A stretch of 64,000 nucleotides of DNA, taken from the NCBI GenBank assembly GCA_963702235.1, contig CAVPBZ010000010.1, forward strand, positions 46,030-110,029, in the 5' to 3' direction. The position numbers and the translations under genes are program-made. Shown here in pieces: positions 33,185 through 43,133 of this stretch (position 1 is the first letter of the stretch; the number at the start of each line of letters is the position of its first letter). The DNA comes from PALSA-505 sp963702235. Its GTDB lineage: Bacteria; Actinomycetota; Actinomycetes; Streptosporangiales; Streptosporangiaceae. The notes beneath the pieces were generated by a model. It did no database searches, was not told the origin of the DNA, and worked only from the letters and a program-made list of their open reading frames with translations.

Positions 33185-34537
33185 GTGCTGGAGAGCGAGA
33201 TTTGCGAGCTGGCCGGGCACCTGGCCGCGGCGATGTGCCGGTTCCTGGTGCTGGTGGGCGAGTTCGACGCCCGGGAGGGCTGGGCCAGCTGGGACATGCC
33301 GTCGTGTGCGGCGTGGCTGTCCTGGAAGTGCCAGCTGGCCGCCGGCACCGCCCGCGAGCAGGTCCGGGTCGCCCGCAAGCTGCGGACCCTGCCCGTCATC
33401 CGCGGCGAGTTCGCGGCCGGGCGGCTGTCGTATGCCAAGGTCCGGGCGCTGACCCGGATCGCCGCCCCCGATTCGGACGCCAGCCTGGCCGAGATGGCCG
33501 GGCCGATGACCGGCAACCAGCTGGAACGGTTCGCCCGCGCGCATCGCACCGTCACCCGCGCGATGGACGAGCAGGCCCGGATCCAGCGGCGGCTGACGTG
33601 GCGGCACGAGGACGACGGGTCGTTGTCGCTGTCGGTCCGGCTGCCGCCCGAGGACGGCGCCGCCCTGCTGGCCGCGCTGCGCGCCGCCACCACCGACACA
33701 GCCACCGGCCCCGACCCGGACCCGGCCGGGCCCGAGGAGGCAGGGGCCGGCGTTTCCGCGGAAACGCCGGCCCGGCCGACCTCGACCGGCCTGGCCGACG
33801 CGCTGGTCCGGATCGCCGAGGCCTACATCGCGGGCAAGACCCGCACAGCCGACAACCCCGACGTCTATCAGGTCATCATCCACGCCACCCCCGACATGCT
33901 CACCCCCCACCAAGCCGCCGCCCCCGCCAGCGGCGAGCAGGTCACCCTCACCGCCGCTCCTGGCTTCGCCAGCCGCTGCCACGTCGAGGACGGCCCGGCG
34001 ATCAGCCGGGCCGCGCTGCAGATGATCGCCTGCGACGCGGTCCGGTCCTGGATCGGCAACGACAAGAACGGGCAGCCGCTCAACGTCGGCCGCCGCCGCC
34101 GCGACCCCACCCCCGCCATCCGCCGCGCCCTCAACGACCGCGACAAATGCCGCTGCCGCTACCCCGGCTGCCACCGCCGCGCCACCCAGGCCCACCACAT
34201 CCAGTGGTGGATCTACGACGGCATCACCGCCCTGGACAACCTCATCTCGCTGTGCAAATACCACCACCGGCTCATCCACGACGGCAAAGCTGCCATCACC
34301 ACCCCCGCACCCGGCGTGTTCACCTTCTACGGCCGCGACGGCACACCGATACCCAGCAGCCCGCCGCTGCCGCCGCCGGACGGGCCGCTGTCCGCCCAGC
34401 ATGACGCCGACGTCACCCCCGACACCATCGTCCCGCCCTGGTACGGCGAACGGCTCGACCTCGACTACGCCATCGCCGTCCTGTTCGCCAACCAGCAAGT
34501 CCGCCAAGCCCGCCACGACGCCGCACTCGCCGCCTGA
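33185..34537 (+). CDS. DUF222/HNH endonuclease, 13E12 repeat family
   Basis: 450 residues from GTG 33185, the only usable in-frame start after the upstream stop-free region lacking ATG. DUF222 domain (about 1-300), with SWDMPSCAAWLSWKCQLAAG and VRVARKLRTLPVIRGEFAAG, followed by an HNH nuclease: CRYPGCHRRATQAHHIQWW and LDNLISLCKYHHRLIH, with the zinc-binding Cys pair and catalytic His-His. The family is repeated in many actinobacterial genomes (REP13E12 of mycobacteria) and often marks insertion or phage-derived sites. A Pro/Thr-rich linker around residue 190 contains the second copy of the CGTTTCCGCGGAAACG palindrome. Confidence 0.93.
   Translation: MLESEICELAGHLAAAMCRFLVLVGEFDAREGWASWDMPSCAAWLSWKCQLAAGTAREQVRVARKLRTLPVIRGEFAAGRLSYAKVRALTRIAAPDSDASLAEMAGPMTGNQLERFARAHRTVTRAMDEQARIQRRLTWRHEDDGSLSLSVRLPPEDGAALLAALRAATTDTATGPDPDPAGPEEAGAGVSAETPARPTSTGLADALVRIAEAYIAGKTRTADNPDVYQVIIHATPDMLTPHQAAAPASGEQVTLTAAPGFASRCHVEDGPAISRAALQMIACDAVRSWIGNDKNGQPLNVGRRRRDPTPAIRRALNDRDKCRCRYPGCHRRATQAHHIQWWIYDGITALDNLISLCKYHHRLIHDGKAAITTPAPGVFTFYGRDGTPIPSSPPLPPPDGPLSAQHDADVTPDTIVPPWYGERLDLDYAIAVLFANQQVRQARHDAALAA
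33749..33768. promoter_or_regulatory. 20-bp palindrome inside the 13E12 gene (copy 2)
   Basis: GGCGTTTCCGCGGAAACGCC is a perfect 20-base palindrome sharing its inner 16 bases with 33038-33053. It lies in the linker between DUF222 and HNH segments (coding for G-V-S-A-E-T-P). Confidence 0.5.
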
Positions 34538-34562
34538 GCGGCGAGCCCACCGAGACCCGCCG

Positions 34563-35630
34563 CTACCCGGCCCAGATCCGGGCGTTCGAGGCGGGGGTGG
34601 CCGTGGGGACCGAGCCCACGCCCCACACTGACGTCGTGCCGGGCACGAGCGCCAGCGGGCCCATGCTGCCGGAGCTGAGCGTGGTCCGGGTCCACTGGCC
34701 GCTGGCCGTGTAGTGGAAGACCCGGGTCTTGCTGGCGCTGTCGTAGCTGTCCATCCAGAACCCGCCCTGCCCGTCCGGGGCAAAGTAAGAGAGGGTGGCC
34801 GTCGGATAGGGCGACTTGATGCTCGTCCACAGGCTGCCGTCGAAGTGCACGAGCTGCGCGGCGCCGCCTCGGCTGTTGCCCGCCGCCGCCCACACGTTGG
34901 TGCTCGACTGCGCCAGGATGCCGTAGAACTCCAGGCCGGTCAGGGCCGTGGCGGTGACCCGCTTCCAGCTCGTGCCGTTGTAGTGGGTGAGCATGTCACC
35001 GGACGGGCCGCGGGCGGTCGAGCCGATCCCCCAGATGTCCGTGGCCGAGATCGCGCTGGCGGATACCAGGCCGACGGCGCTGCCGGTGACCTGGGCCCAA
35101 GTGGTCCCGTCGAAGTGCCAGGTGCCGATGCCGGGCCCGGCGCTGGAACTGCCGAAGGCCCAGACGTCGGTGTTGCTCACCGGCGTGATCCCGGTGAACA
35201 TCAGGCCGGACCCTGGCACGTGGTCGGCGATCGCCCACTGGCTGCCGTCCCAGTGCAGGATGTCCCCGCCGACCTCGGTGACCGCCCACACGTTGCTGGC
35301 CGGCCCGACGCTGGCGGCGGCGATCGTGCTGCCGAGGCCGGCTGGCAGGGCGCTGCTGCTCCACTTGATGCCGTTCCAGTGCTCCGCTACCGGCGCTCCG
35401 GGAGCCGGCAGGCCGGCCCCGTTGGTGGTGCCGAACGCCCAGGCGTCAGTGGCGCTCGCCGCCGCGGCGGCCGTGTAGACCGAGTAGTTCGTGGCCCCAC
35501 CGTAGTGCCGGGTGAGCGTCGCGCTCCAGCCGGCGGAAACCGACTGGGCCGGCACGGTCAGCGCCATTGTCAGCACAGTTGCGCACGCCGCGATCGGCAC
35601 GGCATACACGGAGCGGAGCGGCGGCCTCAT
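34563..35630 (-). CDS. Secreted seven-motif beta-propeller protein
   Basis: 355 residues from ATG at 35630 (MRPPLRSVYAVPIAACATVL); the open frame upstream is not protein-like. A signal peptide ends around AQSVSA. The rest holds seven repeats around a D/N-x-W motif: TDAWAFG, SNVWAV, TDVWAFGSSSA, TDIWGIGSTA, TNVWAAAGNS, GGFWMDS and TSVWGVGSV, each preceded by HW(N/D)G or similar. Seven such blades suggest a closed propeller. Many actinobacteria encode similar extracytoplasmic proteins of unknown role, perhaps carbohydrate binding. Convergent with the 13E12 gene; alone otherwise. Confidence 0.85.
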   Translation of the reverse strand: MRPPLRSVYAVPIAACATVLTMALTVPAQSVSAGWSATLTRHYGGATNYSVYTAAAAASATDAWAFGTTNGAGLPAPGAPVAEHWNGIKWSSSALPAGLGSTIAAASVGPASNVWAVTEVGGDILHWDGSQWAIADHVPGSGLMFTGITPVSNTDVWAFGSSSAGPGIGTWHFDGTTWAQVTGSAVGLVSASAISATDIWGIGSTARGPSGDMLTHYNGTSWKRVTATALTGLEFYGILAQSSTNVWAAAGNSRGGAAQLVHFDGSLWTSIKSPYPTATLSYFAPDGQGGFWMDSYDSASKTRVFHYTASGQWTRTTLSSGSMGPLALVPGTTSVWGVGSVPTATPASNARIWAG

Positions 35631-35698
35631 GCAGGGACTCCTCCAGACCAGTCGGTAAACGTGGCCCGGCGATGCTACCGCTCGGCAACTGGTCTCGC

Positions 35699-36481
35699 TC
35701 AGGCGGTCCGCTGGGCCGCGGCGCGCCGGGCCAGCTCGGCGATGAGCTGAGCGGTTCGCTCCGGCTGGTCCAGCATCACCCAGGTGCGGCTGCCGGGGAT
35801 CAGGTGGACACGTGCGTCGGGGAGGATCTCGGCGAGCCGGCGGGCGTGCCCGGCCGGGAAGAACTTGTCGTCGGCCGCCCACGCCAGCAGCGCGGGCTTG
35901 GTGAAGCCGGCCAGCTCGGCGGCGATCTGGTTCATGAAGGCGTCGTCGCCCATGGCCGCGGTGAGCCGCCGGAGGTCACGCCGAACGCCCTTGTCGGCAA
36001 AGTACGCGGCGACCCACTGGTCGATCAGCTCGTGCGGCAGGTAACCGTGGGTCAGCCAGCCGTACGCCGTCGGCAGGGAACGGGCCGGCCTGGCCTTCAG
36101 CAGGGCGATCATAGGGGTGAGCGACCCCGCTCGCGCGGCGGCGATCAGCGGTCGGAACGGCTTCGGCGGGAAGTTGTCGAACGCGTCGCCGGTGGCGAGC
36201 ACCAGCCCGCCGAGCCGTCCGGCGTGCCGCGCCGCGACCACCTGCGCGATCGCGGCCCCGCTGTCGTTCCCGACCAGGGTGACGTCGCTGAGGTCCAGCG
36301 CGTCGAGGAAGTCGGCGACCAGGCGGCCTAGCCCGGCGGCCGTCAGGTCGGCGGCGGGCCGCAGCGGGACGGGATGCGCGCCGAACGGCAGATCCGGGAC
36401 CAGGCAGCGGAACTCACCTTCGAGCAGGCGCACGACCGGATCCCACAGGCCCGCGCCCATGAGATAGCCGTGCAGGAACAC
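35699..36481 (-). CDS. Alpha/beta hydrolase lacking its N-terminus
   Basis: 260 residues from GTG 36481. The chain begins at the oxyanion strand (VFLHGYLMGAGLWDPV), whereas complete relatives have 20-30 residues before it (a first beta hairpin). Upstream codons are open (A-R-A-T-V-T-S-R-R-R-V) but contain no start. Nucleophile position: TLVGNDSGAAIAQVVAARH; acid: WAADDKFFP; the catalytic His region, VHLIPGSRTWVMLDQPE, has no His, Trp standing in its place. It resembles haloalkane-dehalogenase-type hydrolases with Asp nucleophile (G-N-D-S-G). Its start faces the truncated TetR at 36498, only 16 bases away. Confidence 0.8.
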   Translation of the reverse strand: MFLHGYLMGAGLWDPVVRLLEGEFRCLVPDLPFGAHPVPLRPAADLTAAGLGRLVADFLDALDLSDVTLVGNDSGAAIAQVVAARHAGRLGGLVLATGDAFDNFPPKPFRPLIAAARAGSLTPMIALLKARPARSLPTAYGWLTHGYLPHELIDQWVAAYFADKGVRRDLRRLTAAMGDDAFMNQIAAELAGFTKPALLAWAADDKFFPAGHARRLAEILPDARVHLIPGSRTWVMLDQPERTAQLIAELARRAAAQRTA

Positions 36482-36497
36482 GACCCGGCGGCGGCTG

Positions 36498-37076
36498 GTG
36501 ACCGTTGCCCGCGCGCTGTTCGGCGCGCGCGGTTACGCCAGCGTGGGCACGGAGGAGATCGTGCGGGCGGCTGGGGTGACCCGCGGCGCCCTGTACCACC
36601 AGTTCCGCGACAAGGCCGACCTGTTCGCCGCCGTGGCCGAAGAGGTCGAGGCGGAGATCGCCGGGCGGATCGCGGCGGCCGCGGCCGCTGCGGGCACGGC
36701 CGGTGGCGTGAGCACGGCCGGCGCCGCCGACCCGGTGGGCGCGCTGCGGGCCGGCGCGCGGCTGTTCCTCGACGCCTGCGCCGAGCCCGACGTCGAGCGG
36801 ATCATCCTGCTCGACGCCCCGGCCGTCCTCGGCTGGGAGGCGTGGCGGGACCTGGCCGGCCGGTACGGCCTCGGCCTGGTCCAGCTCACGCTGCAGTCGG
36901 CGATGGACGCCGGCGCGATCGTCCCGCAGCCCGTCGTCCCGCTCGCCCACGCCCTCATCGGCGCGCTCGACGAGTGCGCGCTCTACGTTGCCGGGGCCGA
37001 GGACCCGCCGGCGGCGCGGCGGCAGTGCGCCGCGATCTTTGACCAGATCCTGCGCGGCCTGACCGCGGACGCCTGA
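36498..37076 (+). CDS. TetR family regulator lacking its N-terminal helix
   Basis: 192 residues from GTG 36498. The start, MTVARALFGARGYASVGTEE, enters in the middle of helix 1: family members have 15-25 more residues (R-x-x-I-L-x-A-A before ARALF). The rest of the HTH is intact (IVRAAGVTRGALYHQFRDKADLF) and the ligand domain continues to ILRGLTADA. An in-frame TAG at 36465 rules out a longer form. Divergent from the truncated hydrolase; both N-termini and the shared promoter seem to have been removed by one deletion with its joint near 36485-36500. DNA binding is probably impaired. Confidence 0.82.
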   Translation: MTVARALFGARGYASVGTEEIVRAAGVTRGALYHQFRDKADLFAAVAEEVEAEIAGRIAAAAAAAGTAGGVSTAGAADPVGALRAGARLFLDACAEPDVERIILLDAPAVLGWEAWRDLAGRYGLGLVQLTLQSAMDAGAIVPQPVVPLAHALIGALDECALYVAGAEDPPAARRQCAAIFDQILRGLTADA

Positions 37077-37109
37077 CCGCCTGACCGGCCGGCTGACCGG
37101 CCCGGCGGG

Positions 37110-38501
37110 TCAGCCGAGCACGGCGCCGATGGCGGCGGACAGCGCGGCGGGCACGTCGGCGACCAGCAGGTGCTGCCCGTCGCGGACGATGTCCCGGCCG
37201 CCGGCCACGACGTGGCGGACGTCCGCGGCGGTCGCGGCGAAGATGACGCTCTCCAGCACGGTGGCCGCGGTCGTGCCCGCGAGCCGCGGCGTGTCCAGCG
37301 CGACCGTCACCAGGTCGGCGACCGCGCCGGGGACGATCTCGCCGGCTTCCGGCCAGCCCAGGCAGGCGTGCCCGGCGACGGTGGCCGCGGTGGCCAGCTC
37401 GGCCGCGCCGAACTGGCCGCGCCGCCCGGTGGCCAGCCGCTGGGTCAGCTCGATCCCGCGGGCCTCGGCGAACAGGTCGATCACCGCGTGGCTGTCGCTG
37501 CCGACCGACAGCGGGCTGCCCGCCGCGGCCAGCGCGCGGGCCGGGCCGATCCCGTCGGCCAGGTCCGCCTCGGTCGTGGGGCAGAAGCAGGCGCAGGTCC
37601 GGCTGCCGCCCAGCAGCCCGACGTCCCGGCCGGTCAGGTGGGTGGCGTGCACCATCGTGCTCCGGGGACCGAGCGCGCCGGCCTGGTCGAGCACCTGCGC
37701 CGGGGTCGCGCCGTAGGCGGCCAGGCACGCCTCGTTCTCGGCCGGCTGTTCGGACAGGTGGGCGTGCAGCGGCGCGCCGTAGCGATGCGTCCAGGCGACC
37801 ACCGGGTGCATCTGATCGCGCGGCACCGCGCGCACCGAGTGGATCGCCGCGCCGGCCCGGGCGTGCGGCGCGAGCACCCCGTGCGGGTCGGGCCGCAGCT
37901 CCTCCGCCCGGGCCGCCCACCGGCCGGCGTCGCCGTCGCCGAACCGCAGCTGCGGGCCGGACAGCGGCTCGGGCGGCCCGCCGCCGGCCGCCAGGCCGCC
38001 GGCCAGGTAGCACGTGTCGAGCAGCGTGATCCGCAGGCCAGCCTCCGCCGCGGCCTGCAGCACCGCCCGGCCCATCGCGTTCGGGTCGGCGTACGGCACC
38101 CCGCCGGGACCGTGATGCAGGTAGTGGAACTCCCCCACGCAGGTGATCCCGGCCAGGCTCATCTCGGCGTAGGCCGCCCGCGCCAGCGCCAGGTAGCTGT
38201 CCGGCTGCAGCCGGTCCGCGACCTGGTACATCCGCTCCCGCCAGGTCCAGAACGTGCCCTGGCCCGCCTGCGTGACCCCGCGCAGCGCGCGGTGGAACGC
38301 ATGCGAATGAGCGTTGGCCAGCCCGGGCAGGGTAAGCCCGTTGAGCCGAACGGCTCCGCCCGACTCCCGCCGCGGAACGCCGGCCCGGACGCCGGTGAAC
38401 CTGTCCCCCGCCGCCTCGATGAGCACGTCGTGCCGGACACCGCGGCCGGGCAGCCAGGCCAGCTCGGCGTGCCAGCGCCGGGGGCCGGCCGGGCCGGTCA
38501 C
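37110..38501 (-). CDS. hutF: Formimidoylglutamate deiminase
   Basis: 463 residues from GTG 38501 (MTGPAGPRRWHAELAW), overlapping the stop of the upstream amidohydrolase (GTGA). Amidohydrolase-superfamily zinc enzyme converting N-formimino-L-glutamate to N-formyl-L-glutamate and ammonia. Motifs: GLANAHSHAFHRALRG (HxH), LYHLHHGPGG-like EFHYLHHG, PLHAHLSEQPAENEACL, MVHATHLTG and VGSDSHAVIDLFAEARGIE (catalytic Asp). Its presence means the pathway runs through formylglutamate. Third gene of the hutU operon. Confidence 0.93.
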   Translation of the reverse strand: MTGPAGPRRWHAELAWLPGRGVRHDVLIEAAGDRFTGVRAGVPRRESGGAVRLNGLTLPGLANAHSHAFHRALRGVTQAGQGTFWTWRERMYQVADRLQPDSYLALARAAYAEMSLAGITCVGEFHYLHHGPGGVPYADPNAMGRAVLQAAAEAGLRITLLDTCYLAGGLAAGGGPPEPLSGPQLRFGDGDAGRWAARAEELRPDPHGVLAPHARAGAAIHSVRAVPRDQMHPVVAWTHRYGAPLHAHLSEQPAENEACLAAYGATPAQVLDQAGALGPRSTMVHATHLTGRDVGLLGGSRTCACFCPTTEADLADGIGPARALAAAGSPLSVGSDSHAVIDLFAEARGIELTQRLATGRRGQFGAAELATAATVAGHACLGWPEAGEIVPGAVADLVTVALDTPRLAGTTAATVLESVIFAATAADVRHVVAGGRDIVRDGQHLLVADVPAALSAAIGAVLG

Positions 38502-39729
38502 CGGCAGGCCAGGTCCTCGAGCACGGCGGCGAGCGCGGTCACGCCGGCGTCGCAGTCGCCAGGATCGGCGTGCTCGGCCGGCGCGTGCGAGATCCCGGTC
38601 GGGTTGCGCACGAACAGCATCGCGGCCGGCACGCGGGCCGCGAGCACGCCGGCGTCGTGCCCGGCGCCGGTCGGCAGCAGCGGCGCGTCGATCCCGGCCG
38701 TGGTCAGCAGCGTCGTGATCCGCTCCCGCAGCACCGGGTCGAAGCCGGTCTTGGCCGTGCCGGACTCGGCGGCGACGGTGACCGCGACGCTGTGCTCGCG
38801 GGCGGCGTGCTCGGCGGCCGCGCGGATCTCCTCGACCGTCCGGTCCAGGCCGCGCTGGTCGGGCGCGCGGGCGTCCAGCCAGGCGCGGACGGCGGAGCAG
38901 ACCGCGTTCACCGCGCCGGGCTCGGCCACGACCTTGCCGAACGTCGCGAGCGTGCCCAGGCTGGCCGCCCGGTCCCTGGCCGCGGTCACGGTCGCGGCGA
39001 ACGGCAGCATCGGATCGCGCCGGTCCGCGAGCCGGGCCGTTCCGGCGTGATCGGCCTGGCCGGTGAAGTCGAAGCGCCACCGGCCGTGCGGCCAGATGCC
39101 CTCGGCTATCCCGAGCGGCGCGACCAGCGGCTCGGCCAGCGCGCGGCCCTGCTCGATGTGCAGCTCGACGAACGCGCCGATGCTGGCCAGCAGCTCAGGG
39201 TCGGGGCCGAGCAGGTCCGGGTCGTGCCCGGCCGCGGCCATCGCCTCGGCCAGGGTGACCCCGTCGCCGTCCCGCAGCGCCCGTGCGGTGCCGGGCGCGA
39301 TTGCCCCGGTCAGCAGCCGGCTGCCCAGGCAGGCGACGCCGAACCTCGCGCCCTCCTCCTCGCAGAACGCGGCCACCGCGATGGGCCGGACCAGGAGGAG
39401 GCGGCGCTCGCGGAGCAGGTCGATCGCGGCGAACCCGGAGGCCACGCCCAGCGGGCCGTCGAACGCGCCGCCGTCGGGCACCGAGTCCAGGTGGCTGCCG
39501 GTGACGACGGCATCGGTCCGGCGATGGCCGGCCGGGGTGCCGGGCGGATCCCACCAGGCCCACAGGTTGCCGTTGCCGTCGGCATGCACCGGGAGCTCGC
39601 GCTCGCCGGCGGCGGCGCGGAACCAGGCGCGGCAGGCCAGCTCCGGCTCGGTCCAGGCGTACCGGCGGTAGCCGCCGGTACGGTCGTCCCGCCCGATCGG
39701 CAGCAGCGACTCCCAGAGCCGGGTGAAGC

Positions 39730-39733
<4 letters not shown>
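38498..39733 (-). CDS. M20-type amidohydrolase (allantoate amidohydrolase family), probable N-formylglutamate step
   Basis: 411 residues from ATG 39733, overlapping the hutU stop (ATGA). Dinuclear metal amidase: TGSHLDSVPDGGAFDGPLGV (His, Asp), FCEEEGARFG (Glu-Glu), FVELHIEQGRALA, TGQADHAGTARLADRRDP and LPTGAGHDAGVLA (late His). By family it would be called allantoate amidohydrolase or N-carbamoyl-amino-acid hydrolase. Because it sits between hutU and hutF and no hutG-like gene is seen in the window, hydrolysis of N-formyl-L-glutamate is the natural inference. The same order occurs in other actinobacteria, from memory. Confidence 0.85.
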
Positions 39734-41394
<1,661 letters not shown>

Positions 41395-41402
41395 TGTCCC
41401 CC

Positions 41403-42395
41403 TCAGCTGTTCAGGCCCTGGATCTCCGCGACGCTGACGGTCTGGTTCGTGGCCACCGGGATCGCCGGGAAGCCACCGTAGTTCGAGGTGATGCCCCAGG
41501 AAAGGCTTGCGCTGATCGTAGCCGCCGTGCTCGGCGCGGAGAACACGACCCCGCAGTCCGGCTTCGTCCCCGCGCCGGAGTTGGCCGGCGGGTGCCCCAC
41601 GGGTGAGCTCGATCCGGTGGCCGGGCAGGGCGAGTACGCGGTACCGGGCCCGGTCATCGTGAGGCTGAGCTGGCCCGCCTTCGCTACCACGGTCGCCGAC
41701 TGAGCCCCCAGCGTGGCCGTGACCTGCTGGGTGGTGCCGTTGCGCAGCGCCGCCCAGACGTAGGTGGGCAGGCTCACGTAGCTGCGGGTCACCGGGTTGA
41801 CGGTGAGCTGGGGCGGTGGCAGCGTCATGTGGTCGTAGGCGTAGATGGCCAGGTCCAGGGCGGGTACCTGCGGCAGCGGCGGCGGTGTGCCGTTCGGCAC
41901 CCACGCGATCAGCGGCAGGGTGCAGCCGCCGGGGACCTGCAGGTTGATCACGCTCGTCCACCAGTACCCGTTGGTGTTGCCGCGATTGCTCTTGATCTGC
42001 TGGACCCAGTGCTGGTACGCCGATTCCGGGTTCACGCCGCTGGGCCCGACGTTCTGGCCGCTGCCCTGCTTCCACAGCTGGTAGAACTGGGGCCCGCTGA
42101 ACATCGGCTCCATGTAGCACGGCGGCGGCGGCAGCGTGACGTACGGCCGCCCGGCCACGCCGGGTCCCGTCGTGTAAGCGCCCGGCGTGCCGCTGAGCTG
42201 GATGTACTTCCACAGGTCCGCATAGCAGCTCTGCCCTGAGCAGCCGGTCATGCCGCCGCTGCCGGCGGGCCCGGAGCCCGCGGCGGGGCCCGGCCCGCCG
42301 GCCTGGGCAGGCCCGGCCGCCAGCAGCGAGGCGAGCAGGCCGGACGAGGCGGCGGCCAGCGCGAGCAGGACGCGGACGGGGCGGCGGTGTCTCAT
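41403..42395 (-). CDS. Secreted protein of unknown function in front of hutU
   Basis: 330 residues from ATG 42395, overlapping the lipoprotein stop (ATGA); an ATG nine bases earlier is less likely. Signal peptide: MRHRRPVRVLLALAAASSG to a cleavage site near AQA-GG. The mature protein starts Gly/Pro-rich, then CSGQSCYADLWKYIQLSG, a Pro-rich stretch (YVTLPPPPCYMEPMFSG), WWTSVINLQVPGGCTLPLIAW and a C-terminal beta-rich half resembling an immunoglobulin-like fold (QVTATLGAQSATVVAKAG). Cysteines suggest disulfides outside the cell. I do not recognise the family. Co-transcription with the lipoprotein upstream and hutU downstream is likely from spacing. Confidence 0.8.
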   Translation of the reverse strand: MRHRRPVRVLLALAAASSGLLASLLAAGPAQAGGPGPAAGSGPAGSGGMTGCSGQSCYADLWKYIQLSGTPGAYTTGPGVAGRPYVTLPPPPCYMEPMFSGPQFYQLWKQGSGQNVGPSGVNPESAYQHWVQQIKSNRGNTNGYWWTSVINLQVPGGCTLPLIAWVPNGTPPPLPQVPALDLAIYAYDHMTLPPPQLTVNPVTRSYVSLPTYVWAALRNGTTQQVTATLGAQSATVVAKAGQLSLTMTGPGTAYSPCPATGSSSPVGHPPANSGAGTKPDCGVVFSAPSTAATISASLSWGITSNYGGFPAIPVATNQTVSVAEIQGLNS

Positions 42396-43027
42396 GGCTT
42401 GCACTCCCGGGCTGGCCCCGTCGGGTAAGGGGTGGTGAGGATGCCGACGAGCCGCCAGGTGCCGTGACTGGCCCTGGCGAACGTGTCGCTCTCCAGGTAA
42501 TACAGCTGGCCGGGCGCGGAGCCGTTGCCCAGCACCCGCCCGGTCGTGATGTCGGTGTACTGCAGGGCGGCCTCATCGACGCAGTAGGTCACGTTCAGCT
42601 CGCCGGGATAGTACGCGTTGGGCGTCACCGTGGTGCTGAAGTGCCGGTCCACCCCGGTCAGGCCCTGGTGCGCGGCGACGTGCGCCAGTATGGCCGACTG
42701 CACCGTGCGCAGCACGCCCTTGTCGCCGATGTAGGACGCGTAGCTCTTGTCCCGGCCGCGGGTGTAGATGGCGTAGTAGTAGGCAAGCACGAAGTCACGG
42801 TCCGCGGTGACCACCGCGGACTGCTGCGGATCAGCCGGCAGCGGGCCGAAGCCGAAGGTGACCTTGCCGGGAAACGGGGCCAGGGCGGCCGGGGCCGCCG
42901 ACGGCGGCGGGCCGGCCGTCACGGCCGACCCGGCCGGGTGAAACTCGGCCGGCGCCTGCGAGCCGCAGGCGGCCGCGAGCAGCACGAAGGGGGCGGCGAG
43001 CGTAACGCCCGCGGTGCGCGGTCGCAT
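42392..43027 (-). CDS. Putative lipoprotein, unknown function
   Basis: 211 residues. N-terminal signal with lipobox: MRPRTAGVTLAAPFVLLAAACGS, lipidated Cys at 21. The mature part has a Pro/Ala linker followed by a folded domain (AVVTADRDFVLAYYYAIYTR, YASYIGDKGVLRTVQSAILA, LNVTYCVDEAALQYTDITTG, WRLVGILTTPYPTG) that resembles small extracytoplasmic actinobacterial NTF2-like lipoproteins. Coupled to the secreted protein by ATGA and probably forming a pair with it. First gene after a candidate promoter at 43060-43087. Confidence 0.82.
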   Translation of the reverse strand: MRPRTAGVTLAAPFVLLAAACGSQAPAEFHPAGSAVTAGPPPSAAPAALAPFPGKVTFGFGPLPADPQQSAVVTADRDFVLAYYYAIYTRGRDKSYASYIGDKGVLRTVQSAILAHVAAHQGLTGVDRHFSTTVTPNAYYPGELNVTYCVDEAALQYTDITTGRVLGNGSAPGQLYYLESDTFARASHGTWRLVGILTTPYPTGPARECKP

Positions 43028-43043
43028 CCTTCTCCCGTGGCGT

Positions 43044-43087
43044 CTGGGTACCAGATCCCAGGTTAGTGCCGGGCGCAGGGAAAGTAA
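43044..43087 (-). promoter_or_regulatory. Candidate promoter before the lipoprotein-hut block
   Basis: On the minus strand TTACTT (43082-43087) and TAACCT (43060-43065) are spaced by 16 bases, with an inverted repeat CTGGG/CCCAG (43044-43061) at the expected transcription start. If used, it would drive the lipoprotein, secreted protein, hutU, amidohydrolase and hutF genes. Confidence 0.35.
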
Positions 43088-43133
43088 CGAAGCTCACCCA
43101 AACGCTCGCAATCCGCATCAGCCGGCGGCCGGG

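Noticed and set aside
33185..34537. 13E12 protein considered as part of a prophage
   Set aside because: No integrase, att-like repeats or phage genes nearby; the family is a common dispersed repeat.
41395..42576. Upstream extension of the hutU frame to 948 residues
   Set aside because: Overlaps the secreted-protein gene in another frame; urocanase homology starts after ATG 41394.
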